This document shows, one piece after another, positions 24,587 to 32,279 of a stretch of DNA of 64,000 bases. Both the position numbers and the translations under genes were made by a program. Origin of the DNA: a virus; IMG/VR virus record IMGVR_UViG_3300046692_000091, positions 62,001 to 126,000 of that record. One strand, 5' to 3'. Position 1 is the stretch's first letter, and each line of letters opens with the position of its first letter. The notes under the pieces were generated by a model. The model saw only the letters and a list, made by a program, of their open reading frames with translations, searched no databases and was not told the origin of the DNA.

Positions 24587-25747
24587 ATGGCCGATATCAC
24601 TCTAACACAGGTTGACGCTGACCTGGCCCGACTGAACCAGTACAATCTGGCTCTCGAAGGTTTTCGGCGTGTGATGGAAGGTCGGGAAGTTATTACTGGT
24701 CCAACGGCGGTCGCAATGCGGATCGCCTTGGAAGATGCTACTGTCGATCAAGATGACGACAAAGGCGTTACCGGTAAGGACATCGCGACTGGCTTCAAGA
24801 AAGTAATGATCACTGTGAAGAACATTATCCAGTGGCTGTTACGTACCATCGGTAAGTTGGTTGAGAAACTAGGCTTAGGTATGCAGAAGCTTGGTGCCAA
24901 AGGCAAGAAAGTTAAACAAGCTCTTGCCGAGATGCCAGAAGAAGCTCGTGCTGCTGTTGGCAAAGGCGAAGCTGCTGAACTACCGAAAGAAGTACTGCAA
25001 CCAGAGATGCTTGCAATTGACGGGCAGTTTGTTGGTAATGATGTTGAAGCAGTAAACAACGTTATTAAGATGGGTGCCTGGATCAACAACGATTTCCCTA
25101 AGATGTTTGATAAGCTTATGGGTGAAACGGAACGATTGGCTCGTGCTCACATGAAAGATGATACGTCAGAAGCTTTCTTTAAAGGTCTTGCTGGTGTTAT
25201 CAAAAGTGGTGCTTCTAAACCACCAGTTCCATTCAGTTCCGAAAACTTTGCACCTAGTGTGATGGTTGATGGCGAACACACCAATACCATGCCGCTCATG
25301 GGTGACCAAGGTTTAGTATTGCTCAATCCGAATGGCGGTAATGTACTGAACGAAAACAACCCAGTCGAAATGCTACGTGGTTGGTTCGTTATCCACTTCG
25401 GTGAGTTCAATACCAAACAAACTGGTGTTGAAGATATTCCTGTTGCTGACTTCAATACAATCACAAAGCTCTCCGATATGGTGAATGGTTCTATCGATGC
25501 ACACATCGATGCTGCAGGTGACGTAAGTTCTTTGATCAACAAGCGTATTGGCTCGATCAACTCACTGCTAGACGAAATGTCGAAAGGTGGTGGCCCAGGT
25601 GCTCAGGGTGAAATCGCTATGGCTCTAGGCGTCATGCTGCAACGATTAACCGAATGTCTTACCGCAGTTCAAAGTTGGTACGGTCGCACTCTTAACCAAG
25701 AGCTCGGCTATCTCGGTCTTAGTATCGAACACGCTACCAAGCATTAA
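24587..25747 (+). CDS. Inner-body-like protein 4
   Basis: This 386-residue protein follows the previous paralogue by 9 bases (AAGGTATTCCC then ATG). It has a shortened N-terminus with NLALEGF (Glu24) and MRIALEDA (Glu49), followed by FKKVMITVKNIIQWLLRTIGKLVEKLGLGMQKLG, which matches the amphipathic KLK...G helices after the cut site in the paralogues. It lacks the long acidic propeptide. The C-terminal half is helical and Met-rich. Same family as the three preceding members by order and pattern. Confidence 0.6.
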   Translation: MADITLTQVDADLARLNQYNLALEGFRRVMEGREVITGPTAVAMRIALEDATVDQDDDKGVTGKDIATGFKKVMITVKNIIQWLLRTIGKLVEKLGLGMQKLGAKGKKVKQALAEMPEEARAAVGKGEAAELPKEVLQPEMLAIDGQFVGNDVEAVNNVIKMGAWINNDFPKMFDKLMGETERLARAHMKDDTSEAFFKGLAGVIKSGASKPPVPFSSENFAPSVMVDGEHTNTMPLMGDQGLVLLNPNGGNVLNENNPVEMLRGWFVIHFGEFNTKQTGVEDIPVADFNTITKLSDMVNGSIDAHIDAAGDVSSLINKRIGSINSLLDEMSKGGGPGAQGEIAMALGVMLQRLTECLTAVQSWYGRTLNQELGYLGLSIEHATKH

Positions 25748-25756
25748 CGACATATT

Positions 25757-25778
25757 AGCCTTCCCGTTGGGGAAGGCT
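25757..25778. terminator. Bidirectional hairpin between convergent operons
   Basis: Nine-pair stem AGCCTTCCC/GGGAAGGCT, loop GTTG. CATA lies two bases before (25751-25754) and TATG one base after (25780-25783). It lies between the inner-body operon (+) and the spike operon (-). Confidence 0.85.
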
Positions 25779-25788
25779 TTATGCTGTC

Positions 25789-26052
25789 TTATGCAAAGCA
25801 CGTATGTTTGGGGTCACCAGTGGCCTGGTCGTTACATGTAGCACGCATTCCTGCCAATACCACGGGAATGCCATTGATTGTAAAGATTGCACTCCCTGTA
25901 GGCATTACAGCGCTTGCATGTGAACCACTACCATGTCCTGTTACGGATGCACCCACTGTAGCAATAGGAATACCATTGATTGTTGCGATGGATTGAGTAG
26001 GTTGGATAATACCACCAGCCGTATCAACACCCGCTCTTGAAATACCTGCCAT
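25789..26052 (-). CDS. PAAR-repeat spike tip protein
   Basis: This 87-residue protein is a compact PAAR domain: GISRAGVDTAGG, IATVGASVTGHGSG, ASAVMPTGSAIFTINGIPVVLAGMRATC. PAAR proteins form a sharp, metal-bound cone that caps the central spike of contractile tails and type VI secretion systems. The gene lies three bases after the spike gene on the same strand, exactly the expected partner. The His and Cys that usually hold the metal can be seen (H in TGHGSG, C in MRATCN, HTC near the end), although assignment of ligands is by pattern. Confidence 0.82.
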   Translation of the reverse strand: MAGISRAGVDTAGGIIQPTQSIATINGIPIATVGASVTGHGSGSHASAVMPTGSAIFTINGIPVVLAGMRATCNDQATGDPKHTCFA

Positions 26053-26055
26053 ATG

Positions 26056-26922
26056 TCACCCCACGATAGCAAAACCACCAGATGCTTTGATTAGTACCTT
26101 ACCACCACCGATAGTGATGTCAGGAGCCGCTATGTTGACCGTTGAAGACTTACTGGTAACATTGGTGGTCTGCGTGCTTACCGTGTCAGGAGTGAGCTTG
26201 TAGACGGTTCCACCTACGGTTAACGTAATAGATTCCGATGCAAACAATTCGATCGTGTTTCTTTCGATCTTAATGAACGAGCCATCGGCATTCTTCAGCT
26301 GGATTCTATTCTCACGAGATACGATTTCAATCTCATTACCAATATCGTCAGTGATAGTAAACTCGCCTTCACCGGTATTGAACTGTTGTGTCCAAGCGTA
26401 AGGTTCACTATTGGCTTTGGATGTGCCAATGGTAAAGTGTTTGTCATGTGCTGATACAGCTAAGTAATAACACGTAGTAAAGTCAATACCACCACCCGCA
26501 GGGTTAGGGGAAGCGTTCCAGGTATAGACAACTGATTCTAATGCCCGTAGTTCGTTCTTTAAGGCCAGTGAGCGCCAATAGTATTTGTCCGAGTCTCCTA
26601 GTCGCCACACTTCCACGAGTTCGTTACGACGTATGTCAGGAGGTGTGGCACGGTTGTCCTCGGAAGGTAACCATTCACATGGAACGGATCGTTCTGCTGT
26701 TGTTTTGACTTGATGGGTTGCTCCATCAGTGTCTTGCCATTCTCTCGTGGTTTCTTTAGGGTCGAATTTAATCTCTCCGTCAGTAGCCATCGCCTTCTCG
26801 TTCATAAGAACGTTCAGTGTTTTAGAGTTACGGGGCTTGTTTTCTTTAGATGTGCCGACCGAAACTAATCGGAACATCGATGCAGCTTGTCCGCTAATTG
26901 GTTTATCTTTTGCTTGTTCCAT
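26056..26922 (-). CDS. Central tail spike (gp5/gpV-like)
   Basis: The start is taken at 26922 (MEQAKDK...), which has AAGGA seven bases upstream; a TTG at 26949 in the same frame has no site. The 288-residue protein ends in a repetitive beta region (TLTVGGTVYKLTPDTVSTQTTNVTSK..., ITIGGGKVLIKASGG) typical of the triple-stranded beta-helix of phage spikes. Before it is TGEGEFTITDDIGNEIEIVSRENRIQLKN, matching the start of such helices. With the PAAR protein it would form the membrane-piercing tip of the tail tube. AGTATAAT on the minus strand at 26939-26946 could be its promoter. Confidence 0.75.
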   Translation of the reverse strand: MEQAKDKPISGQAASMFRLVSVGTSKENKPRNSKTLNVLMNEKAMATDGEIKFDPKETTREWQDTDGATHQVKTTAERSVPCEWLPSEDNRATPPDIRRNELVEVWRLGDSDKYYWRSLALKNELRALESVVYTWNASPNPAGGGIDFTTCYYLAVSAHDKHFTIGTSKANSEPYAWTQQFNTGEGEFTITDDIGNEIEIVSRENRIQLKNADGSFIKIERNTIELFASESITLTVGGTVYKLTPDTVSTQTTNVTSKSSTVNIAAPDITIGGGKVLIKASGGFAIVG

Positions 26923-26955
26923 TTTGGTATCCTTGAAGATTATACTCAAGTGCCA

Positions 26956-26970
26956 GATCTAATGTAGACA
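26956..26970 (+). repeat. 15-bp shared upstream element, copy 1
   Basis: GATCTAATGTAGACA occurs exactly twice as a 15-base match, here 34 bases before the SbcC-like gene and at 54575-54589 before the gene at 54628. Both lie in short intergenic gaps on the plus strand. Candidate promoter or operator, perhaps for middle genes. Confidence 0.5.
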
Positions 26971-27004
26971 ACGGCGCTAAGAATAAGGAAGGGGGCTTTT
27001 TACT

Positions 27005-29497
27005 GTGTATTTACAACTAGTGAAACTAGTGCGCTACAAACGATTGATGCTAAAGAACATCCAAAGTTTAGAGTGGACACCAACAAAGAACCTGATGGTG
27101 ATCATTGGATCGAACGGTAGCGGGAAATCGTCATTGTTAGATGAGCTATCTCCACTTCCATCTCATCACACTCAATTTGACAAACCTGGATCTAAAACAG
27201 TCCACTGCTTACATCGTGGTTCACGCTATGTATTGCATTCGGATTATGACCATGGTACAGGTCGTCATTCATTCATCCGTGATGACGTAGAACTAAATGA
27301 AGGTGGTACTTATCAAATCCAACTCGATCTCTGCAAACAAGAGTTCGGGATTCAACAAGACATCCAGGATCTGATTACAGGGCGCACCAAGTTCTCCCAG
27401 CTACCGGTTAACAAACGTCGTGATTGGTTGACACGGGCATCACCAGTAGACCTAGGCTTTGCTTTTGCCCTGCTATCGAAAGTTAACGAACAAGCTAAAG
27501 CACAGAAGAACGTTATCGATCACATGACGAAACGTCTAGCTAACGAAAACATCGATATGTTGGATGACTCGGAGATCGCACGTCTGCGTCAAGAACGCCA
27601 ACGTTTGACTGATCGTGTCAATACATTGTTCTTGCATCGTAATCCTGGAGCTAAGCCTTACTTTGAAAACGTAGATCAAGCACAAAACATCCTGAAAGAC
27701 ATTTTGTTCCAAGCGCATGTATTGGTTCATGAACATCCACGATTGAATGATAGTGTTCGTGTTGCTAACAAAGGCGAATATAACCAACTGGTAAACCAAC
27801 GACTGGCTAACATCCAAGCATCACAAGCAGTTATTGATCGGTTGATTGAAGAACTCGAAAGCATTCGTCAAACTACCCCATCACAAATGGAAAAGATTTC
27901 TCCTGAAGAGATCCAAGAACTAAAAGACCGTTATGCTGAGCACATGAACATTGTTACTGAACGTAATGCTGTAGTTCAAGCATACCTCGGTGAGATCCCT
28001 TTATGTAAGACTGGCCTGTTCGGTGATCAACAAGCTAAACTCGAAGATGCCTTCGATCGAGCTTATACTTCGGTTATGTCTATTCCGAATAACGAAGATG
28101 GCGAACTGGCTACTAATATTGCACGAGACAAAAAAGAAAAGTTAACTGAGTACAAAACAAAACTACGTAGCGTTGAAGAGTTCATCTCCGAGACTATGCG
28201 CCGAATTGCTACACTGAAAGGTTGTGACCATGTTCAATGCCCTAACTGCCAACATACGTTCGCACCTGGTGTCGACCCTAAAGATATTCCGCAACTCGAA
28301 GAACGTTTGCAAAGAGCGTCTATCGCTGAGACACAATTCCAAAATGAGATTAAGTCCATTGAGGAATACCTCGAACGTTTTACTGATTACGCTGGATATG
28401 TTCAGCAATTTCAGCAGATCGCACGGGACCATAGAGACTTCGCAGATGTTTGGGCGTGGATGGTTGCCGATGGAAGACTCTACCGTTCGCCGAGAACTAT
28501 TGCACAAGCAGTGATTGCCTGGCACTCGGCACAACAAGCAATGATTGAAGCCGAAGTTCAGATAGAACATGCTAAGCAAATCGAAGCACGTTTGAAGATG
28601 ATCGAAGCAATTGACTTTGATGCTGCTGGTTATATGTTGAAACGAGCTGCAGATTTGGAAGCAGAAGTTAACCAAAAATTGTTGTCGCAACAATCAACCC
28701 GTAGCGCTATCGAAGAGTATGTTCACTCTGGCAATAATGTGGACATGTATATCGAACGCGTAAACAAGCTGTTGACTCAATATGAACAATGGCGCGATAA
28801 AGCAGAGAAGCATTCCGAGTGGTTGTTAGATCGTGCATTCGAATCTGAGATCGATGCTACCCATCAACAACTGGCTACCATGGGTAATCGGTTGCGTGAA
28901 GCAGAACGTCGTGATACCGAGATTCGTTTGCTGGAAGATACAGTAGCTGATGCTGCTGACGCTCATGGCGATTTGCAGCTATTGGCCAAAGCATTATCTC
29001 CTAAGGGTGGTTTGATTGGTCAGTACCTGTTAGGTTTCTTGCAGGGTGTAACGCAGTTGGTTAATGCGGTGATCAGTGAAGTATGGACTTATCCAATGGA
29101 AGTCTTGCCTTCGAAGATGGATCGTGATGATCTGGACTATAAGTTCCCGATGTCTATTTCTAATGGAGCAGTTGAGCCAGCCGATATTGATATGGGTTCT
29201 GACTCCCAACGTGAGATCGTTAACTTCGCATTCCGTATTGCTCTGTTGAAGTTCCTAGGATTTGATGACTTCCCTCTAATGCTGGATGAGTTCGGTCGTA
29301 CCTTCGATGAACAGCATCGCGCTAACTTGATTCCGTTCATTGCGCGCATGATTGAACTGGGTCAATACCAGCAGATTTTTTATATCAGCCACTATGAGAA
29401 TACTCATGGTGCTTTTAACCAAGCGGAGATTGTTGTACTCGATCCAACCAACGTAACCGTCCCTGAGCAATTCAATAAAAATTTGGTGATGACTTGA
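27005..29497 (+). CDS. SbcC/Rad50/gp46-like recombination ATPase
   Basis: This 830-residue protein has the SMC-like layout. The N-terminal Walker A is GSNGSGKSS (residues 35-43). Long coiled-coil arms flank a central zinc hook, CPNC at residues 412-415. The C-terminal part carries a signature region (MGSDSQREIVNFAFRIALLKF) and Walker B (FPLMLDEFGRTFDE). Such proteins work with an SbcD/Mre11/gp47 nuclease to process DNA ends and hairpins and support recombination. No nuclease partner is in this window. Start is GTG at 27005 with a purine-rich AAGGAAGGGGG about 10 bases upstream. Confidence 0.85.
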   Translation: MYLQLVKLVRYKRLMLKNIQSLEWTPTKNLMVIIGSNGSGKSSLLDELSPLPSHHTQFDKPGSKTVHCLHRGSRYVLHSDYDHGTGRHSFIRDDVELNEGGTYQIQLDLCKQEFGIQQDIQDLITGRTKFSQLPVNKRRDWLTRASPVDLGFAFALLSKVNEQAKAQKNVIDHMTKRLANENIDMLDDSEIARLRQERQRLTDRVNTLFLHRNPGAKPYFENVDQAQNILKDILFQAHVLVHEHPRLNDSVRVANKGEYNQLVNQRLANIQASQAVIDRLIEELESIRQTTPSQMEKISPEEIQELKDRYAEHMNIVTERNAVVQAYLGEIPLCKTGLFGDQQAKLEDAFDRAYTSVMSIPNNEDGELATNIARDKKEKLTEYKTKLRSVEEFISETMRRIATLKGCDHVQCPNCQHTFAPGVDPKDIPQLEERLQRASIAETQFQNEIKSIEEYLERFTDYAGYVQQFQQIARDHRDFADVWAWMVADGRLYRSPRTIAQAVIAWHSAQQAMIEAEVQIEHAKQIEARLKMIEAIDFDAAGYMLKRAADLEAEVNQKLLSQQSTRSAIEEYVHSGNNVDMYIERVNKLLTQYEQWRDKAEKHSEWLLDRAFESEIDATHQQLATMGNRLREAERRDTEIRLLEDTVADAADAHGDLQLLAKALSPKGGLIGQYLLGFLQGVTQLVNAVISEVWTYPMEVLPSKMDRDDLDYKFPMSISNGAVEPADIDMGSDSQREIVNFAFRIALLKFLGFDDFPLMLDEFGRTFDEQHRANLIPFIARMIELGQYQQIFYISHYENTHGAFNQAEIVVLDPTNVTVPEQFNKNLVMT

Positions 29498-29555
29498 TAG
29501 TGACAGCTTGTGTAATTGTCGGGGGTGGCCTTTGGGTCGCCTACCGGCGGTTGCA

Positions 29556-29569
29556 AAGACTTATGTCTT
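29556..29569 (+). other. Hairpin after the SbcC-like gene, TATG in its loop region
   Basis: AAGAC/GTCTT pair around a TTAT loop, with flanking TGCA pairing further out (29552-29575). It contains TATG at 29562-29565. GC-rich bases just upstream (29524-29545) can form a second weak stem. It may be a terminator unlike the others or a processing site. Confidence 0.35.
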
Positions 29570-29588
29570 AATGCATTAATTCTCAGAT

Positions 29589-29604
29589 CTATATTACAAC
29601 TGTG
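29589..29604 (+). promoter_or_regulatory. Early promoter CTATATTAC-N5-TG
   Basis: Exact TATATTAC (29590-29597), the reported phiKZ early promoter core, with preceding C and TG five bases later. It lies 24 bases before the ATG at 29629 and would be read by the virion RNA polymerase. Upstream DNA is AT-rich. Confidence 0.75.
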
Positions 29605-29628
29605 AATCTAAACCCCTAAAGGACTTTT

Positions 29629-30138
29629 ATGTCTACCACATATTCACTGAAAGCATTTGCTTCGAGATATTCCTTGACGGTTGAACAATTGTTCGATCGC
29701 ACCTGGATGCTTTATGACATCACCAAACTGAATATCCGCCATCTCAGTCATCCGATTACGTTTATCCATGACGGCAATCCAATCCCTGAGTTCTTCGAAT
29801 ATCGTAAGCCGGGCGTTAACGGACATATGGTTCGTGGTTCATTCATGAATCAGGTTCATGATTTGACTGTTAATGAACGCGACATTCAAGCTTGGTTCGA
29901 TGCAGCTCAATCCACCCGTGATCAACGAGCAACGAATACATACAACGCCAGCCATTTGTGCTGCCATGGACATACTTGGTTCCAGTCTTTCTGGGCTACG
30001 AACAAGTCACCGAAAGCTTTGTTGTGCTGGCACATCGTCAACCGTAACCAACAGATCGAAGACATCAAGAATCCTCCTCCTGTAAAAGAAGCTGAACCTA
30101 GTTTCTTCGACAACATCAAGAAAAAGCTTTTCGCTTAA
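29629..30138 (+). CDS. Unknown early-type protein, 169 residues
   Basis: First gene after an early promoter, with AAAGGA seven bases before ATG. No family is recognised. The central part has a Cys/His/Trp-rich stretch (ASHLCCHGHTWFQSFW, LLCWHIVN) that might bind metal. The C-terminus is basic (FFDNIKKKLF). Its place as first early gene suggests a host-takeover function, but nothing in the sequence identifies it. Confidence 0.6.
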   Translation: MSTTYSLKAFASRYSLTVEQLFDRTWMLYDITKLNIRHLSHPITFIHDGNPIPEFFEYRKPGVNGHMVRGSFMNQVHDLTVNERDIQAWFDAAQSTRDQRATNTYNASHLCCHGHTWFQSFWATNKSPKALLCWHIVNRNQQIEDIKNPPPVKEAEPSFFDNIKKKLFA

Positions 30139-30146
30139 GGTATCAA

Positions 30147-30551
30147 ATGGAACGCGATTACTTCACCGAAACACTTCCTGAATTCCGTACTCCTCGTGCC
30201 AATGCTGGTATTCGGCAGAAGGATGATGTTATCCGTAATGTTACTACCTGGGTCTGTACACTCGTTGACTCGATGGATCAGGATAATTGGTTTTTCGCTG
30301 TTAAGGTTAAACATACTGGTGGTGAACTGGATGGGAAAGAAGAAGTTCATTTCTTTCTAGATGAACGTGATGCATGGTTGTTCCGTGCAAACCGACTGGG
30401 CTCTAAGGAAGTGCACTGGGTTTCCTATGAGCGCTATCTGAACATGCAACGCAAAGTAGTAGAGGAAGGAGAGATCAAAGTAATGGACTTCTCCGAACGT
30501 ACCCTGTGGGATGGCTACACCCTCCAGGAAATCCGTAATCTAAAAGCGTGA
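30147..30551 (+). CDS. Unknown early-type protein, 134 residues
   Basis: Follows the previous gene by 8 bases with AAGGT upstream, thus in the same transcript. The sequence is soluble and mixed alpha/beta (TTWVCTLVDSMDQDNWFFAVKVKHTGG, VHFFLDERDAWLF). No motif is recognised. Confidence 0.6.
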   Translation: MERDYFTETLPEFRTPRANAGIRQKDDVIRNVTTWVCTLVDSMDQDNWFFAVKVKHTGGELDGKEEVHFFLDERDAWLFRANRLGSKEVHWVSYERYLNMQRKVVEEGEIKVMDFSERTLWDGYTLQEIRNLKA

Positions 30552-30558
30552 GGTGGTT

Positions 30559-30774
30559 ATGTTGACAGGTTATAAAATCGCAGTACTTATGCTGCTTTAC
30601 TTTGCAGTGTTCTATTTGTTCTTGGTAGACCCATGGCGCCATCTGTTGGTACAGGTTGCACGTAAGTACCGCAATCAAGTAGCGTACTGGACGAACATCG
30701 TGATGGGTAGTATTCACATCTTGTTCAGCATCTACATCATCGGTTGTGTCATTCACTTTGTCTGGAACCTGTAA
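30559..30774 (+). CDS. Small membrane protein, 71 residues, two helices
   Basis: The start is taken at the ATG 30559 after GAGGTGG; a GTG two codons earlier overlaps that site. Two hydrophobic segments are visible, YKIAVLMLLYFAVFYLFLV and IVMGSIHILFSIYIIGCVIHFVW, joined by a basic loop (ARKYRNQ). It would sit in the inner membrane. Stop is directly followed by the next ATG. Role unknown; small early membrane proteins of phages often block superinfection or modify the host envelope. Confidence 0.6.
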   Translation: MLTGYKIAVLMLLYFAVFYLFLVDPWRHLLVQVARKYRNQVAYWTNIVMGSIHILFSIYIIGCVIHFVWNL

Positions 30775-31026
30775 ATGTCGGAACTTGCAAACATCCTAAA
30801 GAGCCTTGCAGTGCAAGGGCGTAGTCGGTCTTCGGATAAACTCGCCTTGCTCTGCATTGCTGCTACTTCTGTTTCTGTAGATAACCCAGAACTGATGAAG
30901 AAGCTCAAAACGTTTACAATGGAATGGCGTTCGGTAGAAGGCGAGATCGTGCCATTCATCCGTACAGAATTCCATGAAGAACTACCGAAGCCAGATGACC
31001 GCTCACGCGGTGGTTTCATGGGTTGA
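30775..31026 (+). CDS. Unknown small soluble protein, 83 residues
   Basis: ATG comes directly after the stop of the membrane protein, so translation is coupled. The sequence is helical with a charged C-terminus rich in Arg/Asp/Pro (HEELPKPDDRSRGG). No domain recognised. An early promoter follows 19 bases after its stop. Confidence 0.6.
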   Translation: MSELANILKSLAVQGRSRSSDKLALLCIAATSVSVDNPELMKKLKTFTMEWRSVEGEIVPFIRTEFHEELPKPDDRSRGGFMG

Positions 31027-31044
31027 TTGAAAACTTTTAAAGAG

Positions 31045-31060
31045 CTATATTACTACTGTG
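31045..31060 (+). promoter_or_regulatory. Early promoter CTATATTAC-N5-TG
   Basis: TATATTAC at 31046-31053 with C before and TG at 31059-31060, preceded by an AT-rich stretch. It lies 22 bases before the GTG start at 31083 and would serve three tiny membrane-protein genes. Confidence 0.75.
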
Positions 31061-31082
31061 CATATACCAAAAGGATTCACCA

Positions 31083-31307
31083 GTGCTTGAGTTTTATCAA
31101 TCGCTAGACTGGGTCTTCCAGACCACAATCATCCTGTTCCTGATCTACTTGTTGATCAAGTGGTTCGGAAAAGTGGTAACTGCATTGTTAGTCGTTATCC
31201 ATCCACTACTCGGTGGCGTGGTCGGCATAGCAATGATTCTCGAAGCAATAGTCACAGGACTCTTTGTCGTGTGGTCTGTAGTTAAACTGCTCATCCTACT
31301 TTTGTAA
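31083..31307 (+). CDS. Small membrane protein, 74 residues
   Basis: GTG start with AAAGGA seven bases upstream. Almost the whole protein is hydrophobic: VFQTTIILFLIYLLIKWF and a long VVTALLVVIHPLLGGVVGIAMILEAI segment, then a final helix ending in LLILLL; two or three membrane spans are likely. First of three consecutive tiny membrane-type genes under the promoter at 31045. Function unknown. Confidence 0.6.
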   Translation: MLEFYQSLDWVFQTTIILFLIYLLIKWFGKVVTALLVVIHPLLGGVVGIAMILEAIVTGLFVVWSVVKLLILLL

Positions 31308-31319
31308 AGGAATTCAATC

Positions 31320-31487
31320 ATGTCGACGATCAAAATTGGTAAAGTCTCGTTTAACCTAAAAACTGGCAAAGTCAATATCGATCGTCGCACGATCAAGAAA
31401 GCCGCCCCATCCTGGCATCACGTTGCATATGTGGCAGCTGGTCTGCTGGCTACAGCTGTAGTCGCAGATTACATCCGAAACAAATAA
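31320..31487 (+). CDS. Tiny tail-anchored-type membrane protein, 55 residues
   Basis: A short open frame with AAAGGAATTCAATC before ATG. A basic N-terminal half (IKIGKVSFNLKTGKVNIDRRTIKK) with an internal GKV repeat precedes one membrane segment (VAYVAAGLLATAVVADYI) and a short RNK end. Spacing of 12 bases from the preceding gene and a good ribosome-binding site support it as real. Confidence 0.55.
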   Translation: MSTIKIGKVSFNLKTGKVNIDRRTIKKAAPSWHHVAYVAAGLLATAVVADYIRNK

Positions 31488-31520
31488 ACTGAATCTCAAT
31501 AACCCAAATGGAGTAACACC

Positions 31521-31694
31521 ATGAAATTTTCCACCTTCGCTGTTGTAGCTGGTATCGCTGCAGTTGGTTTCGTAGCGCACCGCTTCCTGACTGGCAGCGA
31601 ATCGCTTGAAGTTGCAACCCCGGATGAAGCTCTTCCGGAATCCCCAGTGCTGCTTCTGCCAGCACCGACCACGGTTGAAACTCAGGCAGAGTGA
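31521..31694 (+). CDS. Tiny membrane or secreted protein, 57 residues
   Basis: ATG after GGAGTAACACC. An N-terminal hydrophobic segment (FSTFAVVAGIAAVGFVAHRFL) may be a signal anchor, and the rest is acidic and Pro/Leu-rich (DEALPESPVLLLPAPT). It ends the group of tiny membrane proteins; a strong hairpin follows seven bases after its stop. Confidence 0.55.
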   Translation: MKFSTFAVVAGIAAVGFVAHRFLTGSESLEVATPDEALPESPVLLLPAPTTVETQAE

Positions 31695-31700
31695 CATACC

Positions 31701-31724
31701 GCCCCCTCCTTTACGGGAGGGGGC
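31701..31724. terminator. Strong bidirectional hairpin, T-rich on the plus side
   Basis: Nine to ten pairs, GCCCCCTCC/GGGAGGGGGC, loop about TTTAC. On the plus side it is followed by a T-rich stretch (CAATTTTCTTTTT) and no TATG. On the minus strand TATG follows after two bases (CATA at 31695-31698). It serves convergent genes. Confidence 0.85.
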
Positions 31725-31740
31725 AGGTTCAATTTTCTTT

Positions 31741-32196
31741 TTATTCGTCCTGCTCTTGAGCATCCCGAATCAGCTTCATCCGATCCTGGAATTGGTCAGA
31801 AGTTTCGTTAACCAAACCGATGTGTTCTTCACCATCAGCGTGTTCGAAGTTACCCAAGTCTTCCAGCTTAAGATCTGGTACTCGTCCCGATGGGATAGTG
31901 TGAACTTCACCTGGTAGAATAGCAAACGGGTTCTGGTTCTTAGCTTGACGGATGATCTCTGCCATAGTGCTAAGAAGATCGTTGTTAGACTTGTTACCTT
32001 CCTGCTCGATCTGGTTACGTTTAGCCGAGATAGCAGTTTGTGTATGGTCCTTAGTAGCTTTAAGGATAATATCGATATCGTCTTTATCACATTGAGCGAG
32101 ACCTTTCGACATCTTCTCGATAACGATTGTTTCCCGGATCTCTTGACCCCAGGCTAATTGTTCGTCATATGTCATAGCTTGAGCGGCGTGACTCAT
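31741..32196 (-). CDS. Unknown helical protein, 151 residues
   Basis: A lone minus-strand gene in a plus-strand early region. The protein is highly charged and helical ([44 protein letters not shown]) with an acidic Gln/Asp-rich C-terminus (DAQEQDE). Such composition fits a DNA-packaging small subunit, scaffold or regulator, but no family is recognised and I do not assign one. It diverges from the gene at 32280 across an 83-base gap. Confidence 0.55.
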   Translation of the reverse strand: MSHAAQAMTYDEQLAWGQEIRETIVIEKMSKGLAQCDKDDIDIILKATKDHTQTAISAKRNQIEQEGNKSNNDLLSTMAEIIRQAKNQNPFAILPGEVHTIPSGRVPDLKLEDLGNFEHADGEEHIGLVNETSDQFQDRMKLIRDAQEQDE

Positions 32197-32279
32197 GATG
32201 TGCTTCCTTATTATTTGCGAGTAACCGATTACTCAACTGATTAACAATATACCGTAAACGGCATTCTGGAGTTCATAAG

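Noticed and set aside
31741-32196. Terminase small subunit
   Set aside because: Charge and helical composition are suggestive, but there is no helix-turn-helix or oligomer motif I can identify and no terminase large gene nearby, so the call was left as unknown.
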